From Pollenia angustigena (lineage: Eukaryota > Arthropoda > Insecta > Diptera > Polleniidae), in assembly GCA_930367215.1 (NCBI GenBank), contig OV884059.1, forward strand, positions 228,469,803 through 228,533,802: 64,000 nt of DNA. Direction: 5' to 3'. A program made the translations under genes and the position numbers. Positions 43,249 to 53,314 of this stretch are shown piece after piece. Within the stretch, counting starts at the first letter, position 1. Each line of letters opens with the position of its first letter. The notes beneath the pieces are model-generated. The model saw nothing but the letters and a program-made list of their open reading frames with translations. It searched no databases and had not been told where the DNA came from.

Positions 43249-45078
43249 TACCCTCCACCACAATTAGTTGTGAAGAGGGTATATAAAGTTTGTCATTCCG
43301 TGTGAAACTTTTTTATTATTTATCTCAGACCCTATAAAGTATATATATTCTGGGTCCTTGAGTAATTTTAAGTCGATTTAGCCATGTCCGTCTGTCTGTC
43401 TGTCCGTCTGTTGAAAACACGCTCACTTTCGAAAAACTCAAAAGAAATAAACAAACTTGGTGTCAAATTGCTTGTAGTTATCCTAAGCAGTTTGGGATTG
43501 AAATCCAGCAAAATCGGTTCAATAGGATCTGAGCTATGAATCAAAATGTGGAACCACCACCAAAAAAAAATGGATAATTTTGTTACAAAAACTAACATAA
43601 ATGGTGGAAAAATGCACAGAATGATATAAGATTTCGCAACAGTTCGTTTTATATAACTGGAAATCACGCTGTAAAATTTCTTGAAGATCCGTCCATGATT
43701 TACCTTAGGCCTCATATAAGCCCTACTCCCGGAAAACAGTATAGTAAGCCTAAAGACCTAACTAACAATGCAATCATAACAAATTTTGGCACGTCACAGT
43801 TAAATAGGACTATAAATAAAACTATTAAGTTTCGTGAAGATCGGTCCATAATTTACCATAGGCCCCATATAAAACATATAAAAAAAAATAATGGCATCAT
43901 AACAAAATTTGGTACATCACAGTTTTATTGAACGAGAAATAAGACTTCAAAATTTTGTGAAGAACGGTCCATCCTTTACCATAGGCCCCATATAAACCTT
44001 ACTCCCGGAAAACAGCTTAGTAAACCTAAATACGTAAAAAATAATGCTATCATAACAAAATTTGGAACATATAAGTTTTACAGGACTAGAAATAAGACTG
44101 TGAAATTTCGTGAAGATCAGTTCATAATTTACCCTAGGCCCCATATAAACCTCACTCCCGGAAAACAGCTTAGTACGCCTAAAAACGTAAAAAATAATGC
44201 TATCATAACAAAATTTTGTACATCACAGTTTTATTGAACGAGAAATAAGACTTTAAAATTTTGTGCAGAACGGTCCATCATTTACCATAGGCCCCATATA
44301 ATCCTTTCTCCCGGAAAACAGCTTAGTACGCCTAAATCCGTAAAAAATAATGCTATCATAACAAAATTGGGAACATAAAAGTTTTACAGGACTAGAAATA
44401 AGACTGTGAAATTTCGTGAAGATCAGTTCATAATTTACCCTAGGCCCTATATAAACCTTACTACCGAAAAACAGCTTAGTACGCCTAAAAACGTAAAAAA
44501 TAACGCTATCATAACAAAATTTGATACATCACAGTTTTATAGAACTAGAAATGACACTGTGAAATTTGGTGAAGATCGGTGCATAACTTACCATAGGCCT
44601 CATATAAACTTTCTTCCAGTTTAGCTTCAATGGCCAGAAAAAATGTTATGCAATTTTGTGATATACGGTATATAATTTTCCTTAGATTCCATTTTAGCAG
44701 CCTTCTGAAATTCACTGCAAACGCTTAAACTAACTGCACCGCTGTATTTTATGTTTTTTAATACCAGAAATCGTTCTGCAGAATTTGGGATGATTGGTTC
44801 ATAGCTTACCATGGCTTTTATATAATTTGTTCCCTTGAAAATCATTTTAGTTCAGCTTAAACTGATATTCTACTCAAACTTTTTAAAATTGATTCTGATT
44901 GTCGATCAATAATTGTATATAGGTCTAAACCGCAACAAATTTTAATGCAGATGTCTGTTTTTACAAAGATTATAATAATAAATAGACATCATACAGATAT
45001 TACTCCTAAAACATTCGAAGTATCGGTGGAGGGTATCAAAGATTCGGCACAGCCGAATATAGCACTCTAACTTGTTAC
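43249..45078. repeat. Dipteran interspersed repeat with 153-bp tandem array
   Basis: It begins TATACCCTCCACCACAATTA, includes CCTATAAAGTATATATATTC and GTCCGTCTGTCTGTCTGTCC, and ends GGTGGAGGGTATCAAAGATTCGGCACAGCCGAATATAGCAC with TAACTTGTTAC. The palindromic ATTCGGC...GCCGAAT hairpin near the end recalls 13906-14225. It starts about 17 bp before the ATG of the exploded gene's N-terminal fragment. Confidence 0.65.
43690..44620 (+). repeat. ~153-bp tandem array, about six units
   Basis: TAGGCC(C/T)CATATAA marks units at about 43703, 43857, 43978, 44132, 44285, 44439 and 44591. Spacings are 152-154 except one of 121. Units contain CTCCCGGAAAACAGCTTAGT and AATGCTATCATAACAAAATT. The same unit, inverted, is at 15600-15960. 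Confidence 0.8.
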
Positions 45079-45368
45079 ATTTTCATTTTGGCGAAGTTTT
45101 GATAAAGCTACATGAATCATACCTACGTCATGTGATGTAAAAGTTTCATTTGGAACTGGAGCCCAATCGAGCTGGTTTTCAAGATCTTGCCTTACAACGT
45201 ATTTGTTGATATCACTATTAATTTTAGCTTAAAAGCTATTTTTCATACCTGATAAATTATGTTTCACTTTTTTTTAATATACTTCCAACAAAAGCTCTTA
45301 CATGCAAATAAAAACTAGTATTTTTTATTTTAAATTTAGAGAAAAGCACTTACATACATATATTAACA

Positions 45369-48235
45369 CTAGCATTTAACCCGCTACTTCGTTAGCGTCT
45401 CCTTTTTCTTCGTGGACATATTTTTATGCCAAAGTTTATTTTCAAAAAAGTACCAGGCACCTGTCCCCTTATTTTTTTTAACGAACAACAATAAGTGTTA
45501 AATTTTTTGGATCTCTTTAATTTTGGATTTTTTTGGTTAGCGGAATCGATTTGGCGAGAGGACAACCTTCGGTCCAAAAGTCAGCTTTTTAGCTTCAAGA
45601 GTTTAGGATGTGCGATGATGAATCCGTCAGTTACTTTACAAATTAATATTATATAGAGATGGAAAAAATGTTGAGAAAACACCTTAAACGTTTGAATTTC
45701 AAAAAAGGGGCAAACCTGTTTTGTATTTTTTAGATAAGCTAAAAATGTGATACCATATTTATTTACCCTTTTACACCCCAAAAAGGTCTTCCTTCAAAAA
45801 AGTACCAGACACCTCTCCGTTTATTTTTTTTAATGAACAATAATTAGTATTAAATTTTTTGTATCTCTTTTTGTTTAGGAAATATACGGTTAGCGAATTG
45901 CTGATGTTTTTTATCTCTTTTAGTTTAGGAGGTATAAGGTTCGCGGGATCGATATACATAGGTACAATTTTCACCCCTGAAACGTTCGAATTTCGAAAAA
46001 GTACCAAATTCGCATTTGTATTTTTTAGATAAGTAACAAATGTTATTTAATTTTTATTTCTATACGTATTGGCTTAAAAGCTAGATTTACTACCTAAAAC
46101 GACCGAATTTTGTTAAAGTACCAGACACCAATTTGCTTTTTTATTTAATGCACAAAAATAAATATTAAATTAAAAAAATTACCAGTTTATTTAAAAAAAA
46201 ATAACTCTTACAGATTCTCATTCACTCAGGAGCTTGCATGTTTAATTTTATGTTTCTAGGTCCAATAAATACGGATATATAAAAGGTACCAGTTAAAGAA
46301 CAAAATAGTACCAAAAGCCCTCTTACAGGTTTTTATTCACTCAGGACCTTGCATGTTTAATTTTATGTTTCTAGGTCCAATACTAACGGAAATTCAAAAA
46401 GTACCAGTTAAAGAACAAAGAAGTACCAAAAAGTTCCCTCTTATATATTCTTATCCACTTAGGGCATTGCATCTTGAATTTTATGTTTCTAAGTCCAATA
46501 ATAACGGATATTCAAAAAGTACCAGTTTAATAACTAAAAAGTACCTATAAGCGCTTTTAGAGATTCTCATTCACTCAGGACCATGCACGTTTAATTTTAT
46601 TTTCATTAGACCAACATTAGCGAAAATTTAAAAAAAGGACCAGTTAAAAAACGAAAAAGCACCAAAAAGATCTCTCTAACAGATTGTCATTCACTCAAGA
46701 CCTTCCATGTTTAATTGCATGTTTCTGGGTCCAATACTAACGGAAATTCAAAAAGTACCAGCTAACGAATAAAAAAGTACCAATAAGATCCCACTTAAAG
46801 ATTCTCATTTACACAGTATCGTGCATGTTTAATTTTATGTTTCTAGGTCCAATACTGACGGAAATTCAAAAAGTACCAGTAAATGAACAAAAAAGTACCA
46901 AAAACTTTCCTCTTAGATTCTTATCCACCCAGGACCTTGCATGTTTAATTTTATCTGTCTATGTCCAATACCAACGGAAATTCAAAAAGTACCAGTCCAA
47001 GATTAAAAAAGTACCAAAAAGTTCACTCTTATAGATTCTCATCCATCCAGGGCATTGCATATTGAATTGTATGTTTCTAGGTCCAATACTAACAGAAATT
47101 CAAAAAGTACCAGTTAATGAACAAAAAAGTACCAAAAAGTTTCCTCTTATAGATTTTCATCCATTCAGGACATTGCATGTTTAATTTTATTTTTATAGGT
47201 CCAATACTAACGGAAATTCAAAAAGTACCATTTTATGAACAGAAAAGTACCAAAAACTTCCCCTTATGGATTCTTAACCACTCAGGACATTTCATTTTGA
47301 ATTTTATGTTTCTAAGTCCAATATTAACGTAAATTCAAAAAGTACCAGTTAATGAACAAAAAAGTACCAAAAAGTTCCCTCTTATAGATTCTCATTTATT
47401 CGGGACATTGCATGTTTAATTTTATTTTTATAGGTCCAATACTAACGGAAATTCAAAAAGTGCCAGTTAATTAACAGAAAAGTACCAAAAACTGCCCCTT
47501 ATGGATTCTTATCCATTCCGGACATTGCTTGATGAATCTTATGTTTTTAGGGCCAACATAAACGATAATTTAAAAAATACCAGTTGTAGAACCAAAAAGT
47601 TAAGTAAAATATCAAATTTCTCGTATTTCCCCTTTTTGGTACTATTTTCCCCCCATTAAAGTATAAAAAATTTCAGTATAATAGTGGCAGCCCATAATTT
47701 AGTACGAATATTTCAATAAATGGAGAAAAATGTTTTTTGAAAAAAGTACCAAAAATAGTTACGATTTTTACCCCTTAAATGTTCGAATTTCGAAAAAGTA
47801 CCAAATTTAAATTCGTATATTTTTGTTAGGTTTCGAATGTGGTATTAACTTTGTTTCTATGTTTATTGGTTCAAAAGATAGATGGGGTGTCAAAAAAGTA
47901 CTAAAATTCAGATATTACCCGTTTACTCCCAAATAGGGCCGAATTTCAAAAAAGTACCAGACACCTGTCCGATTATTTTTCTAAAGAACAACGATAGGTA
48001 TTAAATTTTTTTTGTATCTCTTTTAGTTTTGGAGATATAAGGTTACCGAATTTTCCCATTTTTACCCTTTTTTACCCCCTAAACATTCGAATTTCCAAAA
48101 ATCCCGTCTTAGTGGATCGATTTGGGGAGTGACCAATCTCTGGTCCAAATTTCAAGTGTCTAGCTTCAGGCGTTTAGGCTGTGCGATGATGAATCAGTGA
48201 GTCAGTCAGTAACGTTACAATTTTATATATATAGA
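45369..48235 (-). mobile_element. Non-autonomous Helitron, 2.87 kb, with ~117-bp tandem array
   Basis: Read on the minus strand it starts TCTATATATATAAAATTGTA after an A (48236). It ends with hairpin word CGCTAACGAAGTAGCG, TTAAATG and CTAG before a T, the A^T insertion and 3' hairpin + CTRR rule of Helitrons. No Rep/helicase frame exists. The AAAAAGTACCA(G) word occurs dozens of times through the interior. Confidence 0.75.
46140..47600 (+). repeat. ~117-bp tandem array, about 12 units, inside the Helitron
   Basis: TAGGTCCAATACTAACGGAA or variants lie at about 46258, 46371, 46490, 46605, 46727, 46844, 46961, 47080, 47197, 47312, 47431 and 47548, spacing 113-122. Each unit has ATTCAAAAAGTACCAGTTAA, AAAAGTACCAAAAAGTTCCC and CATGTTTAATTTTATGTTTC. 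Short frames here (46353, 46825) are the repeat translated. Confidence 0.85.
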
Positions 48236-48877
48236 TTAGATGATTTGTCTATTTATAAAGCAGTGGAGGGCACTTTTGCAAATCCTATGTACGCGTGCAT
48301 ATGAGTAAATATGGTGCTTGTGTGACTTCGACACATGTGCACTATAAACTTCTTCGTGTGGTCTTCGGCTGTTGCTTTGTTGTAATTTCTTGTTTATGAG
48401 CGTCATTTGCAGTGTTGCCAGCGAAATTTCGCGAAAGATACATTTTAGTTTCCAAAAAGATACATTTTTCCCCAAAAAGATACATTTTGAAAAAAAATTG
48501 AAAATCCATTTTTAACGTTAACATTTATTAACATAACATTTTTATTTCATATTTAATGAATACTGTGAAGGAAATTATAATAAATAAATTCTTTTTTATC
48601 AATAAATTAAATAAATAGTCATAAATATTAGGTATGTAATTTCAAAAAATACAGTAAGCAAACTTTAAAAATGATAATATGTAACTATCTTTGGATGTTA
48701 TCAAAACAAATTCATTATATATATAATATACGAGTTAAGGCGTTTATACTAGGGCGATTATATAAAAAAATTCATATGTTTAAATTTCCTGAAAATAAAA
48801 AAGATGTTCATATTTCCTCAGAACAACTTCGCACTACTAGTAATCATCGAATAAAAACCATAAATAGTTCAACAAAT

Positions 48878-49448
48878 ACTTTTGTCAAGAATTCTTCTTG
48901 AAGTCCAATGTACATTTTTTGTTTTTGTTTTTCATTTTTTTGTCTTTCTTTTTCTTGTTGACCTTTTTCAGCACAACTTGAAGTACAAATGCAAACATAG
49001 AGCTCGTACCTTAGCTTTAACAACACTGAAAAATTTTTCTTCACAGATCCAATGAAATTTACATTAAAATTCAACCTATATAACCTTACATTGGATTAAT
49101 GAAGGATTAATAAAATCAATGACAAAATTTTCATTGATTTTATGAATCCTCATTGAACAAATGGATAAAATAAACGTTTGTCATTAAACTAATGCAAAAT
49201 TTTCATTGATTTTATGAAACATTTCATTAATCCAATGAAAGGTTACATAGGTTGAATTTTAATGTAAATTTCATTGGATCTGTGAAGAAATTTTTTTCAG
49301 TGTTGTTAAAGCTAAGGTACGAGCTCTATGTTTGCATTTGTACTTCAAGTTGTGCTGAAAAAGGTCAACAAGAAAAAGAAAGACAAAAAAATTAAAAACA
49401 AAAACAAAAAATGTACATTGGACTTCAAGAAGAATTCTTGACAAAAGT
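48878..49448. repeat. 571-bp palindrome
   Basis: ACTTTTGTCAAGAATTCTTC to its inverse ending at 49448; arms of about 200 bp are nearly identical (CTCGTACCTTAGCTTTAACA, TTGAAGTACAAATGCAAACA). The inner part holds ATTTTCATTGATTTTATGAA twice. It is inserted next to the AAGAATTCTT word of the tRNA-like repeat family. Confidence 0.75.
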
Positions 49449-49539
49449 ACGAAAAAACAGAAGTAAGGAAAAACATGTAAAATAAATTAAAAAAAAGAGA
49501 ATCATTCAAAGCAAATTTCGATCTACCAAAGGTTAAATA

Positions 49540-49900
49540 CAATTTGGTTTAAGGATTGATGTTTGACTATTGACGTCAGCAGTCGTCGATGGCTGCGAGT
49601 GTTAAACGGCAAGCCCTCTGAAGAGATTGAGTGGTTGCAATTGAAACATGTAAGGGTAACCTGTCCGTAAAAACGCATGGGTTCGAGCCCAGCTTCAGTC
49701 AAGAATGAAAAATTATCAATAAATTTTAATTAATTTTATGTTGTAAAATTCCTTTCTTCATAAATATAATTTAATGAAAATTAAATTTGATGAACTTTAG
49801 TCTAATTAAAAATATTAAAAAAATTTGGATTAAAACCCATAAATAGTTCAACAAAATAACCACAATACTGATTATTAAAATTTAATATTTTATTTCTGTA
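49540..49900 (+). repeat. Repeat with tRNA-like promoter boxes, copy 1
   Basis: GAGATTGAGTGGTTGCAATT (box A-like) and GGGTTCGAGCCC (box B-like, 49678-49689) lie in the order and spacing of an RNA polymerase III promoter. The segment shares GACGTCAGCAGTCGTCGATG, AAGAATGAAAAATTATCAAT and CATAAATAGTTCAACAAAAT with 62650-63375. A tRNA-derived SINE is one reading; the sequence does not fold into an intact tRNA. Confidence 0.5.
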
Positions 49901-50041
49901 CATTTTACGTAAAGATTCAAAAGATACGAAAAATGTCAGGATTATACATGGTACATGAAGTTATCAAAAGATACGAAAAATGTATCTTTCGTATCCTAAC
50001 GGCAACACTGGTCATTTGGTTTCTGCTGCTTCCCACACAAG

Positions 50042-50436
50042 CAAGGCGAATTCATCCCAGGTAATCTCGGTACTACAACAAGTACAACTCGTACAAAAAC
50101 CACAAGCAATTTTGTACAATGTCAAAAACAGAAATAAAACAAAACAGAAACAAAGATAATAAAAGGGAATAAACAAAATTTTGACATCCAACAGTGATTT
50201 TAGCTAATATCAGCAGGGCTTTAACATGCAGTCTACAACTGACATAAAATGCTTAACTTTAACACTAATATGATGTTAGTGTTAGGTATAGACTCATCAT
50301 GTTAGAAGTTTTCTCATTTTATAACACGGTTGTTAATGCAAATGTTTTAACAACGCTTTTATAACATCAAGTTATAACATCGAATCATGTCAGTTGTAGA
50401 CGGGCAGTTAAGACCACCTGTAATAAATTCGCCTTG
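50042..50436 (+). mobile_element. CAAGG-family MITE, 395 bp, TSD CCACAYAA(G)
   Basis: The ends CAAGGCGAATTCATCCCAGG and CCTGTAATAAATTCGCCTTG are flanked by CCACACAAG and CCACATAAG. The inner GGTACTACAACAAGTAC and ATCAGCAGGGCTTTAA match the host element of 3451-5441 in reverse. An internal AACAT(C)AAGTTATAACATCG region resembles a small secondary insertion (about 50225-50405). Confidence 0.8.
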
Positions 50437-50622
50437 CCACATAAGCATAAAGCCATAGTAAACTAATATGAAAAATTAACTTATTTTGACTTAGGAACCT
50501 TATTTTATTATATACATATTTATGTATATACATTTGACATAAGCACATAAATAGACATAGGTTGCGTTATAAGAAAATTTAAAAAATACAATGTTTTGAA
50601 AATTTTTTTTTTTTAATTTATA

Positions 50623-51200
50623 CAGTACTTTTCGTTAATAGTCACAACGCTTATAGTCACATTAGCGATAAAGTCAATTTTATCGGTTTATTTTGCCGCT
50701 ATGATTTAATTTAATATAAACTATTAACGTTATGGTCCATAAGCACATTTGCCATATATGCCATTTATCAACAGTAGTCCAAGAGAAGAGTAAAACAAAT
50801 TAATGGCGTTATATTCACATCAGCAATGTTTACTAAGTTCTTTTTAGTTTTCGAATCAAAAATTCAGCCAAAGAAAAAATTAATTAAATCATTTAATTTT
50901 TGTCATCAACTCTCTACTCGTAAAAAATTAGTTTTTGCCGTTGGTATCAGTTATGAAATATCTTGTTATTATTTAAACTATTTTTTATACAGTATGCAAC
51001 TCTGTTGTAAAAACATAAGCCTGATGTCGGCGTAATTTATATAAATTTTTTATTTCCTTTATTCACATAACTTGATTATATTCGAACTCGGTTATATGCG
51101 TCATAGTGGCATATATGTGAATTAGCCTTATAGTCACATTAGCGATATAGTCCACGTTATGGTTGCAACTAAAGGATGTGACTATAAGCGAAAAGTACTG
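50623..51200. mobile_element. 578-bp Tc1/pogo-type MITE, TA flanks
   Basis: CAGTACTTTTCG pairs with CGAAAAGTACTG; TA on both sides. TTATAGTCACATTAGCGATA occurs once near each end in direct orientation. The 69-codon frame inside (50826) has no recognisable domain. Confidence 0.75.
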
Positions 51201-51425
51201 TAGAATTTTAGAAGAAAGTTGTTTTGTCAAAAGCAAATAAACAACAACACTAATTAAGTGGTTTACTATTTGTGTGATATCTCAAAAACTAAAATACCTA
51301 TAAAGACGCTGATTAGTGTAAATTTCGACTTATGATGTTTTGTCAAAAGTCCACAGATTTTTTTCCATCACATTTAAGTATCAAGAAAATAAGATTAAAC
51401 CTAAACGTTATTAAAATGAATGCCT

Positions 51426-51722
51426 CCCTGTACTGGTCCAATGTAATGCAAGCATGGATCATGTCATTGTTAAAAAGTGTTTGTAGTGAGACGACATGTC
51501 TTCGTCTTTTAACGACATGTTTTCGTTTTAAACAACTCCAAAACTAATCCTCTTGAGTATACCATGGAGAAGTTTCAAGACAATTCCCTTGTAATCCAAA
51601 ACTGGGTTAAATGGTCCTGCCCCAGGACATCGTAATGTTAAATAGACCATGTTTTTTTACATACGCTTGTGTTCATTTTGGACTAGTCCCAGTCGCTTGT
51701 GGGCTACATTTTATTTGCAGGG
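51426..51722. mobile_element. GGACTAGTCC-family MITE, ~297 bp
   Basis: CCCTGTACTGGTCCAATG at left and TTTTATTTGCAGGG at right. The interior is the reverse complement of much of 28086-28458, including GAGACGACATGTCTTCGT and ATCGTAATGTTAAATAGACC. Flanks GAATGCCT and GAATATCA agree at only 5 of 8. Confidence 0.65.
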
Positions 51723-51986
51723 GAATATCAAAATTGGTATATCCTCATTTACTACTAGCGGTGAAGGGTATAAAAAGAATTAAGAAAACAATTTTTACAT
51801 TCAATACGATTTTTTTTTTGGAATTTTCCACCCGTTAAACGATTTCCGCATATTATTCAAACAGTTTTTAGAATATCTTTACTTATTTTGAAATACGACT
51901 TCTTATACTTGTTGGTAATTACTTTAATTATTAAAGCAATTAAAAATAGATTAGCAAAGACTTTTCATTTTACGCTATTAGAGCCT

Positions 51987-51994
51987 TATATATA
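51987..51994 (+). promoter_or_regulatory. Candidate TATA box of the transferrin-like gene
   Basis: TATATATA lies 49 bp before the ATG at 52043. That spacing would give a 5' leader of about 20 bp, so either the leader is very short or the real core promoter is elsewhere. Confidence 0.35.
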
Positions 51995-52042
51995 CTCTTT
52001 TTTAATGCTTTCTTATTAGTTTCTTTCGTAAAGTTTTCAATA

Positions 52043-53062
52043 ATGTTTAAACTTTTGCTACCTTTTGCCTTAATGGCACTTGGTGTAGGCCAATTTGTGC
52101 GCCCCCTAGTATTTCGCCCACATCCTGAAATTTTTTCGCCGTTTAGCCCTTTTATCAATAACAATGGCCAACGTATACAGTACTTGAAGTTGTGCACTTA
52201 CAACGATATTTCATATGAAAAATGCATTTATACTGTTGGTGCTGCCCGAAACAATTCGATTCCATTCGCTTTACAATGTACTCTAGAGGACAATAGGGAT
52301 AGTTGTATAAATTCTGTAAAGAGTGGAATCTCTGATATGGTGGTATTAACAGGTCATGGTTATAAAGAAGCAAGAGCTGGAGGCCTAAGTCCCTTTATTT
52401 TTGCCAAAGAAGATGATCGAAGTTTATATATTGCTGTTGCTCCTAGGAATATTACTTTTATTGAAGTACAGGAGGCTCCCATGTAAGTACAATAAGTCCG
52501 TTTTGGTTTTAAATTGTTATTTGCGATTCGAATTTGCGCGTACCTGTCGGTTTCAGCGATTACTGGAAAACAAAAATTTTAATTTTTGTTTATTCCTCCA
52601 AAAATAATTATTGAATGTTTCTACAGATTTATTTATTTAAAAAAAGTTATTAAAAAAATATATATATCAATTGTTTACTCCAGCTATTTTGATCAGTCTA
52701 AACATCGCGCCTTCCATGCCGCCACATTTTTCAATCTTCGTATGGGCCATGATATCTGTAGCTTCCTGGATAAAGCCTCTTTGACTTCCTACATCTCAAT
52801 TGTAGATTCTGCTGATTATGTGCCAAATTCCGATGAGATTTTAATTTGTCCCAATCGTGTACCAGATGAATTTGAAAATTATAAACGATGCAATGTGGAA
52901 GCAGGCCTGCAAAGAGCCGTATTTGTTAGATCTAATATTTCATCGCAACAACAACAAAACGTCCGGGAAATATTTATAACCATAGCAGAACGTTTTGGAT
53001 CAAAGAGCGAAAATTTAAATTTCTTTGAGACTTTCGAAGGGCAAGATGATGTGATTTTTAAG
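52043..53062 (+). CDS. Transferrin-family protein, divergent; first two exons, partial
   Basis: Exon 1 is 52043-52482 and exon 2 52684-53062. The intron (201 bp) is GTAAGT...CTCCAG, and a GTAAGT donor follows exon 2, so the gene continues. 273 residues are visible. Residues 1-18 form a hydrophobic signal peptide, so it is secreted or surface-bound. LKLCTY..SYEKC (49-61) and the Cys78/Cys88 pair match the start of a transferrin lobe. SGISDMVVLTGHGYKEARAG matches the ADAVTLDGG..YEAG strand, and SLYIAVAP matches the YYAVAVV strand. ICPNR..(C216)..QRAVFVR then NFFETFEGQDDVIFK match the lobe end before FKDST. The Asp ligand is Thr103 (LTGH for LDGG), the region with the anion site and second Tyr is shortened, and the His position reads VDSA. 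Iron binding in this lobe is doubtful. Among fly transferrins it looks most like a Tsf3-type, but I would not fix a symbol. Confidence 0.75.
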
Positions 53063-53314
53063 GTAAGTATAATTTAATTTAGTTCTTATAAAAGGATTTA
53101 GTGTACCCACACCATTATAGTGGTGGGCGTATTATGCGTTTGTGCTGCTGTATGTAACACTTAAAGAAAAACATTGGTCCAAGACCGATCGATTCAGAAT
53201 CATATAGATTTGATCTAAGACATTGCTATTAAATATGGTACAGACGGTTTTAATATTACAAAATCAATTTCAAAGCAGAATTTTAAAAAAATTCTGGTAT
53301 AAAAATTACTTATA
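53063..53314. other. Intron start and interspersed-repeat piece
   Basis: From 53103 GTACCCACACCATTATAGTG and TTATGCGTTTGTGCTGCTGT match the start of the 13906 repeat. No coding. This lies in the intron after exon 2 of the transferrin-like gene. Confidence 0.5.

Larger units (their letters stand above)
48410..50010. mobile_element. hAT-type element with GATACATTTT repeats, TSD GTCATTTG
   Basis: CAGTGTTGCCAGCGAAATTT and the inverse of ATCCTAACGGCAACACTG are flanked by a perfect GTCATTTG (48402-48409, 50011-50018). AAAGATACATTTT words sit at the left end and AAAAGATACGAAAAATGT at the right. The 1.6 kb include a palindrome (48878-49448) and a tRNA-like repeat (49540-49900). Confidence 0.9.

Noticed and set aside
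46353..47034. Two frames beginning MFNFMFLGPILTEIQKVP
   Set aside because: They are the 117-bp array read in the same phase, which explains their identical starts.
43690..48240. CRISPR-like array (regular repeats)
   Set aside because: The repeats are contiguous 117- and 153-bp tandem units without unique spacers, in eukaryotic DNA.
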